Part shown: positions 32,224-42,076 of the stretch, piece by piece
Numbering within the stretch: position 1 is the stretch's first letter
Layout of the letters: the number at the start of each line of letters is the position of its first letter
Source: Actinomycetota bacterium
GTDB taxonomy: Bacteria > Actinomycetota > CADDZG01 > WHSQ01
Length of the DNA stretch: 43,213 nucleotides
Assembly: GCA_030447315.1 (NCBI GenBank)
Contig: JAUJPD010000011.1
Coordinates: 1 to 43,213, forward strand
Direction: 5' to 3'
Position numbers and translations under genes: made by a program
The notes under the pieces: model-generated
What the model saw: the letters and a program-made list of their open reading frames with translations, nothing else
Database searches by the model: none
What the model was told of the DNA's origin: nothing

Positions 32224-33600
32224 CTAGCGGCGGCGCATCAGATAGACGGTCCGCGCGGAGTCTGTGAGGCGATCCCGCCGCTCGATGTGGAACCAGCGCT
32301 CGAAGGCCTGCTCGAAGCCGGCCTCGTGATAGGTCCCGAAGATGTCCTCCCTGGAACCCAGGAGAACCTGAACCTTTGGATCCTCTTTCGGCACGAACTC
32401 GATCACGAGAGCGTCCCCGAGACCACTCAGGTCCTCGGCTAGACGGTCGAGAGGCACGTTGTTGCCGATCGCGAGGTGGTGCACGAGGGCCAGAGCGAGC
32501 AGCACGTCGGCCGGCCCCCGTTCTCCGAGAGCCGCTCTTTCGCGGTTGGCCCAGCCCAGGCCCGGGCTCGGATTCGTGAGATCCATCACCAGCGGAAGAA
32601 CGGCAGTGGAACCGGACGAAGCGATCTGGCGGTGGTTGGCTTCCACCGCAGCAGGATCGGCTTCGAAGGAAACGACGACGTCGGCGACCTCGGCGGCGAT
32701 GCGTGAGAACCGGCCTGTGTTCGATCCCAGATCCCATACGACCTTCGGCTGCAGCTCATCGAGGTATCCCCGAACGACCCGCTCTTTCGCCGTGATCCCC
32801 TCGTCGCTGTAGCTGTCGCCCTCGTAGTAGTCGAGCCAGTGGGAGCCGGGTTCCCATTCCAAACCGCTCACGGCTCCTCGCAAGCTGTCGATCAACCCCT
32901 GCAGCGCCCGCAGCGAGAACCGGCCCTTCACGTCTTCTCGCTTGGTCTGCGCGGCGGCATGCCGCTGCTGGCTCTTCGCATGCGCGTTGATGTGGATCTG
33001 CATGCTCGGACGGAGTCGAACCCGCGTGGGCAACAACTGTGCGGTTAGGTCCAGGGGGATCCCGTCGAGGTGCACGCGCAGCAGCTGGGCGAGTCGAACG
33101 TCGACGTTGCTCATGAGAGCGAGAGGGGCCAGGAAGTGCTGGCAGAACTGGCGGTACGCGATCCAGGGGGCACCTTCCTCGAGGCGTTCGAAGGAAAGAG
33201 TGTCGATCAAAACGGGTCGCCCGCCGACCCACTGGATGTTGTAGGCGGACGCGTCCCGCAGAGACATCCCGTGCTCGACCGCTCGGGCTTGGATATCGAG
33301 CGTCGCGAGGGCCGCCTCCTTCAGCTGCGAGAAGCACCACTCATAGGGATAAGAGACGAACGGGACCCTCTCGGGGGCAAGGACCCTGAAGCCGTCGGTG
33401 TGCTGGAGGCCGGGGTCGTCGACCTCTTGATGCGAGACCATGAGGTGATCCCGAACGAGACCGTCGTAGAGGCCCGAACTCATCAGTTGCTCGTAATGCG
33501 CCCGGTAGATGTGATTGACCTGTCGCAGGAGCACGCCGTCGCGCTCGAAGATGAACCCACTCGGGTCGCGAAAGGACGATGCCGCCCGCTGGACGGTCAT
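32224..33600 (-). CDS. NoeA-like SAM-dependent methyltransferase
   Basis: 458 aa, frame intact. The N-terminal half carries the family signature FIFERDGVLLRQVNHIYRAH and GMSLRDASAYNIQWVGGRPV, then IDTLSFERLEEGAPWIAYRQF. The C-terminal half is a class I methyltransferase with motif I VVWDLGSNTGRFSRIAAEVA (about residues 290-309), VVVSFEADPAAVEANHRQIA and LLALALVHHLAIGNNVPLD. Related proteins include rhizobial NoeA, linked to nodulation. Here it stands with an AYIDPG-type protein and a membrane sulfatase-like protein, suggesting modification of an envelope glycan or lipid (inference). Confidence 0.8.
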   Translation of the reverse strand: MTVQRAASSFRDPSGFIFERDGVLLRQVNHIYRAHYEQLMSSGLYDGLVRDHLMVSHQEVDDPGLQHTDGFRVLAPERVPFVSYPYEWCFSQLKEAALATLDIQARAVEHGMSLRDASAYNIQWVGGRPVLIDTLSFERLEEGAPWIAYRQFCQHFLAPLALMSNVDVRLAQLLRVHLDGIPLDLTAQLLPTRVRLRPSMQIHINAHAKSQQRHAAAQTKREDVKGRFSLRALQGLIDSLRGAVSGLEWEPGSHWLDYYEGDSYSDEGITAKERVVRGYLDELQPKVVWDLGSNTGRFSRIAAEVADVVVSFEADPAAVEANHRQIASSGSTAVLPLVMDLTNPSPGLGWANRERAALGERGPADVLLALALVHHLAIGNNVPLDRLAEDLSGLGDALVIEFVPKEDPKVQVLLGSREDIFGTYHEAGFEQAFERWFHIERRDRLTDSARTVYLMRRR

Positions 33601-33606
33601 GAAGAG

Positions 33607-33813
33607 CTACGGCTTGCGCGAGAAGAACTTCGCGATGCGGCGCCAGTAGAGCTTCAAGGTGATGCTGATCGCCATCCCGGCCCCCACAACGGCCTGGAAG
33701 ATGATGCTGCCGGAGCCGGGATCGATGTAGGCGTTCGCCGGCCCGATCGCGAGCAGCGAAAGCAACAACGACATGTGAAGGACGAAACCTGTCCTGATCA
33801 AGAAACGCTTCAT
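33607..33813 (-). CDS. Small AYIDPGSG-type membrane protein
   Basis: 68 aa from ATG 33813. The first segment is a signal peptide or membrane helix (GFVLHMSLLLSLLAIGPANA). The hallmark AYIDPGSGSIIFQAVVGAGM (residues 29-48) and a second helix running into a basic end (LKLYWRRIAKFFSRKP) follow. Such short proteins occur beside sulfatase-like membrane enzymes and glycan genes in many bacteria; their role is unknown. It lies 6 bp before the methyltransferase start, so co-translation is likely. Confidence 0.75.
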   Translation of the reverse strand: MKRFLIRTGFVLHMSLLLSLLAIGPANAYIDPGSGSIIFQAVVGAGMAISITLKLYWRRIAKFFSRKP

Positions 33814-33957
33814 CTCTAATCCCCCTGCTCGCGACCGCCCGATTGCTCGTGCCGGTTTCCGCCGGAACATAGATCTCGCAGCAGATGCTACCGCGCGGCG
33901 ACACTTTCCAGACGCAGGGGGTTCAGGTTCTGTTCACAGCCGCGGGACGACTTCCTC

Positions 33958-36069
33958 TCACCCTGCCGGGTGCAGGACCGTGCCTCCTGCGGTCTCTTCT
34001 ACGACGTAAACCTCCAGCTCGTTGCTGCCTTCACGGAAGAGCCGCGGCGGCAGCATGGCGTAGAAGGAGCCCCCGTCGTACGTGCGGGTGAAAGCCGCCA
34101 ACCTGCCGTTCAGCGCGATGCCGATCGTCGTCGGGCCAGCATCTTCACCATCCAGCCGGCCCTTCAGCAACGCGGGGAAAGGATCTTGATCGAGCCGGAT
34201 GCTCTGGTACGCCTCGGAGCGCTCGAGGCTGGCCTCCTGCTCCGAGGGCGCTCCCACAGACACCGCCGCCACCGGCCGGCCGACCAGCGCGCCGGTTCCC
34301 GAGGGCCCGATGCGGAACGGATCGAGAGCCTCACCGCGGCGAACCCCGAACAGACGGAGCTTCTCGCGCAGCACCTCGTACTTCTGCCGGCCCGACGCCG
34401 GGAACCGAAGCTCGCCCTCGCGCATCACGAGACGCCCTTCGGTCGCAGGGGGGCCGGGGGCGAAGACCGAGCGGCCGTCGAGACCGTCCCACAGGGGAGT
34501 AACCCCGAGGACGTCGGCGATGGTCGGGAGGATGTCGATCGTCTGAACGGGATGATCGTCCACGCGTCCCTTCTCCTGGAACGGCTCCTTCACGAAGAGC
34601 GGCACGGCGGCAACCCCTCCGACCGCCTGGGGTGTCCTCGGGACCGACGGTCCTCGCCGAGGATGAAGGAGGTGCCGTGATCGGCCGTCACCACGATCAG
34701 CGCTCGGTCATACAGCCCTGCCTCGCGTAGCCGGCGCACCAAACGGCCGACCAGGTTGTCGACCAAGGCCGTCTGAAGGAGGTGCCGCTGGTATCCCTGG
34801 GTCATGAGCCACTCGTCGTCACCCCACCTGTCCGTCCTCCCCGGGACCTCGATCGCTCCGGGCAGCGGAGCCGTCTGCGGGTACTCCTGACCAGTACGGA
34901 GATAGCGCCACGGCGCATGGGGCAGAAGGGCGTGGTCGAAATAGAAGACCGGCTCCCTAGAGGGCTCGATCCTGTCGATGAAGCGCTGGAACTCGCCGGG
35001 GACGCTGCCGCGACCGAGGACGAGCTTCAGATCGGGGACCACTTCTTGACCCGCGAAGTTGCTCCAGGATTCGTCGATCGGGGGAAGACCTCTCGTCAGG
35101 TCCGGCGGGAGGACCTTGTGCAACGCGATGATGCCGACATCCGAGGTCATGCTCGACCAGCGCGCTAGCGCCCAGGAGCGTCTCTTGCGTGGCACAGATG
35201 CTCGTGGGGCAGAGGCGGCTGATCAGCTCCTGGGCTTCGACCCGCATCTCTCCTCCCAAAAGGGTGAAGATGTTGCGCGGGTGGTCGCTCGCGAAGGGAC
35301 GCTCTCCCGCCACCGGATAGCGGCCGTCGAGGATGGCCGGGACGCCTTCTCTCGGTCGAGGCGCTTACGGTCGTTGTGTTGCGGAACCAGGTGGATCCCC
35401 TTGCGAGTCGGGCGATATTGGGGAACAGCCGTTCGTCGATGTGGCGGTTGCGATCCATCAGCGGCGCGATCGGCAACTCATCGAAGGTGACGAGCACGAC
35501 AGGGGCGGGATCCTCCAGCGCCACATCGGCCGCCGCGACCTCCTCAGCGAACACCAGGCCGGAAGCGGGGGAGGCGAAGAGGAACAGCCCGCGACCGCCA
35601 GAGGAAGCGGCGTGGCTATCCGGACGACGCTCCGGAAGGCCTCACTGCGGAGGAAGAGGGCGGTGGCGCCGGCGGCAAGAAGGGCGGCTGCCGCCACCAG
35701 GGCGCGCTGGGGGCGCGCGACCAGACGCGGATCAGGAGCTGTAACACGAACATCCCCATCAGCACCCAGAACGATGTGGTGTGAAGGCGCGAGCGGCCGG
35801 CGCACTCACGCGGTGGATCAGTATCACGACGCGCGCGAAGAACAAGGGAGGCCCAGCGTCAGCACCAGGACGAGCGAGATGATGTCCACCCGGCGCGGCC
35901 CGCACGAGGAAGAACTCCACGTTGCGCCCCAAGAGATCGGAGAGGCTGAGCGAGCGCAAGATTGAACAGAACGAGGAGCGAGCCGATGATGGTGAGGTAC
36001 TCCGGCCCCGTCGCTCCGGCTCTTCCTCACCAGGGGGACCGTCCACTCGGCGCGCCGTTCGGTCGTCAT
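33958..36069 (-). CDS. Membrane-anchored sulfatase-like (alkaline phosphatase superfamily) protein, several frameshifts
   Basis: About 700 aa from ATG 36069 when frame changes near 35950, 35830, 35700, 35560, 35340, 35130 and 34640 are bridged. The N-terminal third is membrane-spanning (EYLTIIGSLLVLFNLALAQP; VDIISLVLVLTLGLP). The outer domain begins PAPVVLVTFDELPIAPLMD (metal-binding Asp) and has LFPNIARLARGSTWFRNTTT with STERAVPAILDG where the nucleophile is expected (Thr/Ser, no Cys). Later come HALLPHAPWRYLRTGQEYP and ALIVVTADHGTSF (metal Asp-His). A Thr/Ser nucleophile suits phosphotransferase-type members rather than true sulfatases. Probable envelope polymer modification. Confidence 0.72.
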
Positions 36070-36205
36070 CGGAGGGCATTCTGCACCGGAGCAGCCGTTA
36101 TCGAGGTCGAGGCAGTGCCCGGGAGAGCCTCGGCGGCCGGCTGTCCACATAGGCGCCGGTAAGGGCTAACGTCGTTGGAGCCAACCCACCCGCCGGAGGT
36201 ATCTC

Positions 36206-38053
36206 CTGTTTCGAAAGGCGCTCATCCCGCTCTGCGCGCTCTCGGCTGCGCTGGTGGCCTGCACGACGACGGCACTTCCCGAGCCCGCTCGGAGATCAGC
36301 ACGCCGCGCCTCGCAAGGCCCCCACGGCGGCGGCCGCCAACCGCATGCTCACGAACCCGTCTCGGCCGCCCGACTGGAGGGCCCGTCGCGCAGCAACGTG
36401 GAGCTCCTGGGCCACCTCCCGCTTAGCGACGAAGCGAACGCTATCGGAGACGTAGGCGCGCTCGGCGGCTACGCGTACCTGGCGGCGTGGCGCCCGGCCT
36501 GTCCCGACGCCGGCGTCCACGTGGTGGACGTTCGCAAACCGCGGGTCCCGAAGAAGGCCGGGTTCATAGATGTTGGGGACAACAGCTACGTGGGCGAGGG
36601 CATCAGCCTCCTGCACCTGGACACCCCGCACTTCCGGGGGGACGTTCTCACCGTCTCCCTCGAGCCGTGCGAGTCAACGGAGTCCTTCAACGGCGGCATG
36701 TCGGCCTTCGATGTGACCGATCCGAACAACCCGGTCCCCCTGTTCGAAGGCTTCGGTGACTTCGATCAACACCCGGAGCTCGGAGCGAATGCGAGCCACA
36801 GCCTCTTCTCGTGGGACGCGGGCCAGCGGGCCTTTTCGATCATCGTCGACAACGAGGAAGCCACCAACGTAGACGTGATCGAGATCACGGACCCTACCGA
36901 TCCGAAGCTGATCGGCGAGTTCGGCCTGGACGACTGGCCCGAGGCGCAAGATCGGCTCGCCTTCGGCGACACCCTCTATCACCACGACCTCTGGGTGAAA
37001 CAGATCGAGGGACGGTGGACGGCACTGCTGTCTTATTGGGACGCGGGTTACATCGCGCTCGACGTGACGGACCCGGCGAACCCGCGTTATCTCGGCGACA
37101 CCGACTGGCCTCTAAGTGACCCGGTGACGGGCCTGCCCGCCCCGGAGGGGAACGCGCACCAAGGCACCTGGGATTCCGACAACGAGCTCATCCTCGGAGC
37201 CGACGAGGACTTCGGCGCCTTTAGGACGCAGCTCCGCAGCGGCCTCTGGGAAGCTCCCGCCCAGGAGTTCGACTGGGCCGAACCCATCGACAAGGGCCGC
37301 GATGGTGACCGCCTGAGAGGCCGGGTGGTCTTCGGCGGTCTCGGGTGCAGCGGCGACCTGCCGCCGCCGCAGGGAGACCGGCGCCAAGACAAGATCGTGG
37401 TCATCCCGCGCGGCGAGTGCTTCTTCTCGACGAAGGTCCGGCTCGCACAGGAGGCCGGCTATGACGCCGTCGTGATCCCAAACTCTCACGAGGGAGCCTC
37501 GGGGGGTGAGCAGCCGAACGCAACAGCTTGTGGGGCGGCTGCAGAAAGCTTCGAGGTCACCATCAGCGCCGTATGCACCACTCACGCCGCTCTTCACCGG
37601 ATGTTCGACGTGGCGGTCTCTTACGGCGAGGGGGCCGAGCCGGAGGTGGGGCGGCGAGGCGCGGTCATCGACCTGGGATCGGTCTTCGACGGCTACGGCT
37701 ATCTCAACCTCTACGACGCAGGCACCCTGGAGTGGCTGGACGCATACGCGATCCCCCAGGCAGACGATGCCGGAAGAGCCCGGCGAGGCGGGGGCCACCT
37801 ATCGATACACGAGATAAAGACGGACCCGCGTCCCGGGGTCGATCTCGGTTACATCTCCTACTACGCGGGAGGGTTCCGGGTTGTCTCTTTCGACGAAGCT
37901 GGGATCGTGGAGCGAGGACATTTCATCGCGCGCGGGGGTAGCGACTTCTGGGGGGTGTTCCCGATCGAGCGCGGCGACCGGCGCCCCCTCGTATTGCTAT
38001 CCGACCGCGACAGCGGGCTCTGGGTCTTCCGCTATACCGGTCCGTCGCCGTAA
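36206..38053 (+). CDS. Lipoprotein with LVIVD-type beta-propeller and inserted PA domain
   Basis: 615 aa if started at CTG 36206, six bases after GGAGG (36195-36199). That start gives a full lipoprotein signal, FRKALIPLCALSAALVAC, with lipobox LVAC; GTG 36254 would cut it off. The body has LVIVD-like repeats (GVHVVDVRKPRVPKKAGFID, MSAFDVTDPNNPVPLFEGF, VDVIEITDPTDPKLIGEF, YIALDVTDPANPRYLGDTDW). A protease-associated (PA) domain is inserted at about residues 375-450 (CSGDLPPPQGDRRQDKIVVI, RGECFFSTKVRLAQEAGYDA). The final propeller blades follow. It is anchored outside the cell; the ligand is unknown. Frame intact. Confidence 0.78.
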   Translation: MFRKALIPLCALSAALVACTTTALPEPARRSARRASQGPHGGGRQPHAHEPVSAARLEGPSRSNVELLGHLPLSDEANAIGDVGALGGYAYLAAWRPACPDAGVHVVDVRKPRVPKKAGFIDVGDNSYVGEGISLLHLDTPHFRGDVLTVSLEPCESTESFNGGMSAFDVTDPNNPVPLFEGFGDFDQHPELGANASHSLFSWDAGQRAFSIIVDNEEATNVDVIEITDPTDPKLIGEFGLDDWPEAQDRLAFGDTLYHHDLWVKQIEGRWTALLSYWDAGYIALDVTDPANPRYLGDTDWPLSDPVTGLPAPEGNAHQGTWDSDNELILGADEDFGAFRTQLRSGLWEAPAQEFDWAEPIDKGRDGDRLRGRVVFGGLGCSGDLPPPQGDRRQDKIVVIPRGECFFSTKVRLAQEAGYDAVVIPNSHEGASGGEQPNATACGAAAESFEVTISAVCTTHAALHRMFDVAVSYGEGAEPEVGRRGAVIDLGSVFDGYGYLNLYDAGTLEWLDAYAIPQADDAGRARRGGGHLSIHEIKTDPRPGVDLGYISYYAGGFRVVSFDEAGIVERGHFIARGGSDFWGVFPIERGDRRPLVLLSDRDSGLWVFRYTGPSP

Positions 38054-38165
38054 GGGCCCCGCGATCGTCGCCGCACCACCGCAGCGGAGAGTCTGGGCCC
38101 CAAGGAGCCAGAAAACTCCAGGGCCGCAGAAGGAGTTTCTGGCGCGTGCGCTAACTACTCACGCT

Positions 38166-38450
38166 ATGGATGCAGCGCGCAAAGCCGACCCCCGTATCTC
38201 GCCCGATGATTCCCACGATCTCAGGGATGCTCTCGCCCTCACGAAGGGCTGGCTCGAGGTTCTCTTCTGCAGATGGAATGACCTGCCCGACGAAGAGCGC
38301 TTCCAATGCGTGGCGGGCGCGCTGCTCGGCGCGAACCAGATCGGCTTCCAGCTCAACGTGATGGACGGGCACGACATAGATCTGACCGAGCCGCCGGAGG
38401 CCAAGATGGCGGACGCTTTCTTGAAGCTTGCGGAAGCAGAGGAGCTCTAG
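38166..38450 (+). CDS. Unknown 94-aa helical protein
   Basis: ATG 38166. A soluble, acidic, helical protein (RISPDDSHDLRDALALTKGW, LEVLFCRWNDLPDEERFQCV, AGALLGANQIGFQLNVMDGH) with a C-terminal helix MADAFLKLAEAEEL. No family recognised, no signal peptide. It sits 112 bp after the LVIVD lipoprotein, convergent with the HMA gene. Codon use and length look genuine. Confidence 0.6.
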   Translation: MDAARKADPRISPDDSHDLRDALALTKGWLEVLFCRWNDLPDEERFQCVAGALLGANQIGFQLNVMDGHDIDLTEPPEAKMADAFLKLAEAEEL

Positions 38451-38471
38451 GAGCTTTCCGCGCTCGGAGGG

Positions 38472-38678
38472 CTATCCGGCCACGGCATAACCGGAGGCCT
38501 CGATCGCCCGCACGACCCCGGAGCGATCGATGACGGTGTCGTCGAACTCCACCTCGACCCGCTTGGAATCGACGTCGACTTCGGCCCGGCGAACCCCAGC
38601 CACCGGCTGAAGTGCTGTTTCGATGGTCGCCTTGCAGTGACCGCAGGACACCTCCGGCACGCTGAAATGTTCTCTCAT
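38472..38678 (-). CDS. Heavy-metal-associated (HMA) domain protein, CopZ-like
   Basis: 68 aa. A single HMA fold with VSCGHCKATIET (CxxC at residues 12-15) and the ending GVVRAIEASGYAVAG. It would bind Cu+ or a similar ion as a cytoplasmic chaperone. No metal pump is next to it; the copper island lies about 28 kb away. It differs from the CopZ at 10538 in its metal loop (CGHC against CGSC). It is divergent from gnd, 23 bp apart. Confidence 0.85.
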   Translation of the reverse strand: MREHFSVPEVSCGHCKATIETALQPVAGVRRAEVDVDSKRVEVEFDDTVIDRSGVVRAIEASGYAVAG

Positions 38679-38701
38679 GCCGCTCAGGCTACCCTCGCTG
38701 G

Positions 38702-39607
38702 ATGCGGCTGGGAATGGTGGGCCTCGGCAAGATGGGGGCGAACATGACGCTTCGTCTGCTACGCGGGGGCCATGAGGTGGCGGTCTACGACGTCGCTCCC
38801 GAAGCCGTCGAGAAGAGCGCCTCCGAGGGAGCTATCGCAGCGTCATCGATCGCGGGCCTGGTCGACATCCTGGAGCCTCCCCGAGCGGTGTGGGTGATGC
38901 TTCCCGCGGGGCCGATCACCTCTCAGACCATCGTCGAACTCTCGGTCTCGCTCGCCCCCGGTGACATCGTCATCGACGGCGGCAACTCCCGTTACTCGGA
39001 CTCGGTGCAGCGGGCGGGGATGCTGTTCCAGAAGGGGATCTCCTTCATCGACGTCGGCACCTCCGGCGGTATCTGGGGTCTCGACGAGGGGTTCTGTCTC
39101 ATGATCGGTGCCGACAAAGAGGAGTTCGAGCGCCTCGAGCCCATCTTCCAGACGCTGGCCCCTGAGAACGGATACGCCCGTGTGGGGGGGCCCGGAGCAG
39201 GGCACTTCGTGAAGATGGTCCACAACGGGATCGAGTACGGGCTCATGCAGGCTTACGGCGAGGGTTTCGAGCTGCTGCAGGCAAGCGAGTTCGACTTCGA
39301 CCTTGCCCAGATCGCGGAGGTGTGGCGACACGGCAGTGTGGTTCGGTCGTGGTTGTTGGACCTTCTTGCTTCGGCCCTCGCCGAGGACCCCAAGCTCGAA
39401 CGATTGACGGATTACGTCGCCGACTCCGGCGAGGGACGCTGGACCCTGCAGGAAGCCGTCGACCGGGCGGTTCCGATGCCGGCGCTGGCCCTGGCCCTAT
39501 TCACCCGCTTCGCATCACGGCAAGATCAGTCCTTCAGCGGCAAGATCCTGGCCGCGCTGCGCAAAGAGTTCGGCGGTCACGCGGTGCGGCCGCCCGAGCA
39601 GCAATGA
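38702..39607 (+). CDS. gnd: 6-phosphogluconate dehydrogenase, decarboxylating (short form)
   Basis: 301 aa. N-terminal Rossmann motif [20 protein letters not shown], the substrate signature [20 protein letters not shown] and the catalytic-Lys region [20 protein letters not shown]. At about 300 aa it belongs to the short (YqeC/GndA-like) class, often NAD-preferring, rather than the 470-aa class. It oxidises and decarboxylates 6-phosphogluconate to ribulose 5-phosphate. Followed closely by clpS. Confidence 0.9.
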   Translation: MRLGMVGLGKMGANMTLRLLRGGHEVAVYDVAPEAVEKSASEGAIAASSIAGLVDILEPPRAVWVMLPAGPITSQTIVELSVSLAPGDIVIDGGNSRYSDSVQRAGMLFQKGISFIDVGTSGGIWGLDEGFCLMIGADKEEFERLEPIFQTLAPENGYARVGGPGAGHFVKMVHNGIEYGLMQAYGEGFELLQASEFDFDLAQIAEVWRHGSVVRSWLLDLLASALAEDPKLERLTDYVADSGEGRWTLQEAVDRAVPMPALALALFTRFASRQDQSFSGKILAALRKEFGGHAVRPPEQQ

Positions 39608-39617
39608 CAGCTCTACG

Positions 39618-39917
39618 ATGAGCCAAACGACCGTCGCTCCCGACCGGGTCGAAGAGAACGCGACGGAAGATGCGGTCGAGCCCGACAAGCCGTGGTTGGT
39701 CATCGTGTGGAATGACCCCATCAATCTGATGACATACGTAACGTGGGTGTTTCAGAAACTATTTGGTTACTCGTTGGCGAAGGCGACGAAACTGATGCTC
39801 GAGGTACACCACCAAGGACGCTCGGTGGTATCGAGCGGTCCGCGCGAGAAAGCCGAGCTCGATTGCTTCCGCCTCCACGCCCACGGCCTCTGGGCCACGA
39901 TCACCAAGGGCGACTAA
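39618..39917 (+). CDS. clpS: ClpS, adaptor of the ClpAP/ClpCP protease
   Basis: 99 aa. The core [20 protein letters not shown] with [19 protein letters not shown] and [18 protein letters not shown] is typical. The ND-P and T-x-x-YV residues form the pocket that recognises N-terminal destabilising residues, and the last strand docks on the Clp ATPase. The first 20 residues are a flexible acidic extension. It is next to a DUF2017 gene, the standard actinobacterial arrangement. Confidence 0.93.
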   Translation: MSQTTVAPDRVEENATEDAVEPDKPWLVIVWNDPINLMTYVTWVFQKLFGYSLAKATKLMLEVHHQGRSVVSSGPREKAELDCFRLHAHGLWATITKGD

Positions 39918-39922
39918 GCGGC

Positions 39923-40399
39923 GTGCCCCCGATCGAAAGGACGGACGAAGGATTGCGCCTGCAGCTGGACGGCCAAGAGGCCGGGATCCTTCGCGAGCTG
40001 TCGAAGGAGATGCGCCTGCTGCTGACAGCCGATATCCCCGCGCAAGACGACGTCATGCAGCGGCTCTTCCCGAGGGCTCACGAGGACGACGATGAAGAGG
40101 AGATCTACAGAGAGCTCGTCGGGAACGAGCTTGCGAACGTCAAGAACGAAGCGCTGCGGATGGTCGAGGGGGAGCTGGGGGCCGAAGGCGACGTCGACGT
40201 CACGCTCTCGGATGAGGAAGCCGAGACCTGGCTGCGGTTCCTCAACGACCTGCGCCTCGCCATCGGCACCAGGATCGAGGTCGACGAATCGAAGATGGAG
40301 AGACCATTCGACCCCGAAGACCCAGAGGGGCCGGCACTGTCAGTCCTTCACTGGTTGGGCTGGTTGCAGGGGTCGATGTTGGAGATGACGCGCAGGTGA
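39923..40399 (+). CDS. DUF2017 family protein (AosR-type)
   Basis: 158 aa from GTG 39923, 5 bp after clpS. The text IERTDEGLRLQLDGQEAGIL, LRELSKEMRLLL, YRELVGNELANVKNEALRM and LRFLNDLRLAIGTRIEV with SVLHWLGWLQGSMLEMTRR matches DUF2017. In mycobacteria this family member (AosR) senses oxidative stress and regulates sulfur-metabolism genes. The same role here is by analogy only. A peroxiredoxin follows. Confidence 0.85.
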   Translation: MPPIERTDEGLRLQLDGQEAGILRELSKEMRLLLTADIPAQDDVMQRLFPRAHEDDDEEEIYRELVGNELANVKNEALRMVEGELGAEGDVDVTLSDEEAETWLRFLNDLRLAIGTRIEVDESKMERPFDPEDPEGPALSVLHWLGWLQGSMLEMTRR

Positions 40400-40420
40400 A
40401 CGAGGGCCAAGGAGGACAAG

Positions 40421-40879
40421 ATGCTCAAGCCGGGAGACCCAGCACCCCACCTCGAGCTGGAGGACGGGACGGGAAAACTATGGACGTCCGAGGAGCTGAA
40501 GGGCCAGAAGGTCATCCTCTACTTCTATCCGGCAGACGACACGCCCGGATGCACCACTCAGTCATGTGACTTTCGCGATGCCACGGCTGATCTGAGCCAC
40601 GCCGGCTACCTCGTTCTGGGGGTGAGTCCACAGGGGGCCGAATCTCACCAGCGGTTCGCGGCGAAGTACGGGTTGAACTTCCCGCTGTTGATCGACGAGG
40701 ATCTGAGCGCCGCACGGGCCTTCGGCGCCTATAAGGAAGGGGGCGACTACAAGGGCATACCGCTCCGCGTCCAACGATCGACCTTCGTCATAGATGAGAA
40801 CGGGATCATCGTGCTCGCGCAGTACGGCGTGCAGGCACAAGGACACGTAGAAGGCCTGCGCAAGGAGCTGGGTGTCTAG
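40421..40879 (+). CDS. bcp: Thioredoxin-dependent peroxiredoxin (Bcp/PrxQ type)
   Basis: 152 aa. The AhpC/TSA fold with peroxidatic Cys in [20 protein letters not shown] (Cys46) and the nearby resolving Cys51 (TPGCTTQSC, the classic Bcp spacing). [20 protein letters not shown] is the closing strand. It reduces peroxides using thioredoxin. Its stop overlaps the stop of the convergent endonuclease gene by 4 bp (CTAG at 40876-40879). Confidence 0.93.
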   Translation: MLKPGDPAPHLELEDGTGKLWTSEELKGQKVILYFYPADDTPGCTTQSCDFRDATADLSHAGYLVLGVSPQGAESHQRFAAKYGLNFPLLIDEDLSAARAFGAYKEGGDYKGIPLRVQRSTFVIDENGIIVLAQYGVQAQGHVEGLRKELGV

Positions 40880-41625
40880 AGGTTCCCTCTGAGGAACGCG
40901 ATGTCGTCTCGGATGCCCGGCCACGGCGTTTCGCAGATGATGGGAACGTCGCCGGCCGCACGAACCATCCCCACTATCTCCTCGGGCGGCAGCTGTCCGT
41001 CCGAGAAGTTCGTGTGGCGGTCGGCGCCGCTTCCAGCCTTGTCTCGAGAGCTGTTCGCATGGATCAGGTCGATCCGCCCGGTCGCTTCAACAACCCGTTC
41101 GATCACGTCCGTGAGGTCTTCTCCTGCTGCGTGGGCATGACAGGTGTCGAAGCAGAAGCCCACGTCGAAGCCGTCCAGGTACTCCCATAGCTGGGCGATC
41201 GTGTCCACGTGGCGTGTCATGGCGTTCGTTCCGCCTGCCGTGTTCTCGATCAGCACCGGCACATCGCTCTCGAGGCGTTTGAACACGGTTTGCCAGCGCC
41301 CGAACCCCTCCTCCACTCCATCCTCTGCATGCCCACCGTGCACGATCACCGCGGTCGCACCTATGAGGGCGGCGGCTTCAAGGGTCTGATCGAGGATCTT
41401 GCGAGACGGGATCCTGACGCGGTTGTTGGGGGACGCGACGTTGATCAGGTAAGGGGCGTGCACGTAGACGGGCAGCTTGGAGGTCCGCAGTGCCTCGGCG
41501 TCCGGCCGCGGTGGTGGTTTCCGCCAGGATTGAGGCGGGCCGACGAAGAGTTGTATGCAGTCGGCCCCCACCGACTCGGCCTCGGCCAGCGGTTCTGCGT
41601 CGGGCACGTGCGCGCCGATGATCAC
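40876..41625 (-). CDS. nfo: Endonuclease IV-like AP endonuclease
   Basis: 249 aa from GTG 41623-41625 ([13 protein letters not shown]; a longer open frame upstream runs antisense to the CBS gene). TIM-barrel AP endonuclease family 2 features: [90 protein letters not shown], and [20 protein letters not shown] with PIICETPW. The Zn ligands His, Glu and Asp are in place. It cuts DNA 5' of abasic sites. It is slightly shorter than E. coli Nfo (285 aa). Confidence 0.88.
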   Translation of the reverse strand: MIIGAHVPDAEPLAEAESVGADCIQLFVGPPQSWRKPPPRPDAEALRTSKLPVYVHAPYLINVASPNNRVRIPSRKILDQTLEAAALIGATAVIVHGGHAEDGVEEGFGRWQTVFKRLESDVPVLIENTAGGTNAMTRHVDTIAQLWEYLDGFDVGFCFDTCHAHAAGEDLTDVIERVVEATGRIDLIHANSSRDKAGSGADRHTNFSDGQLPPEEIVGMVRAAGDVPIICETPWPGIRDDIAFLRGNL

Positions 41626-41677
41626 GCCGCACAAGCTACAGGTTGCTCGCGAACCGTACTTGGAGCAAGATGCCCCG

Positions 41678-42076
41678 ATGAAGCTGTTGCGAGACATCTC
41701 CGTAAGACACCTGTTGACCGTTGAGCCCTCCGCCACGCTGAGACGGGCGGCAAAGGTCATGACCGACCGCGGCGTGGGCTGTGCCGTCGTGATCGAGAAC
41801 GAAAAGGTCGCGGGGATCATCACCGAGCGCGACATCCTGCGGGCGATCGCCAGTGACCAGAAGATCGACGTCACGACCGTGGACGCGATCATGACGCGCG
41901 ACGTGGTGAGTGGTGCGCCGGGATGGGACATCCTTCGAGCCGCGCAGGCGATGACGGAAGGTGGCTTCCGTCATCTCTTGGTCATGGAGATGGATGATCC
42001 CGTGGGGATCGTGTCGTTAAGGGACCTCTTGGACAGCATGGCGGAGATCGTTCAGGGCGAGTCCTCCCCAGCCTGA
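41678..42076 (+). CDS. CBS-domain pair protein
   Basis: 132 aa from ATG 41678; an earlier in-frame ATG at 41555 runs antisense to the endonuclease start and is less likely. Two CBS motifs: [20 protein letters not shown] with [20 protein letters not shown], and [20 protein letters not shown] with [20 protein letters not shown]. Such stand-alone pairs bind adenine nucleotides and act as energy or ligand sensors; the partner is unknown. Divergent from nfo. Its end overlaps the convergent SRPBCC gene by 25 bp. Confidence 0.88.
   Translation: MKLLRDISVRHLLTVEPSATLRRAAKVMTDRGVGCAVVIENEKVAGIITERDILRAIASDQKIDVTTVDAIMTRDVVSGAPGWDILRAAQAMTEGGFRHLLVMEMDDPVGIVSLRDLLDSMAEIVQGESSPA

Noticed and set aside
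40876-41931. 351-aa form of the AP endonuclease
   Set aside because: The first about 100 residues run antisense through the CBS gene; the family N-terminus begins at GTG 41625.
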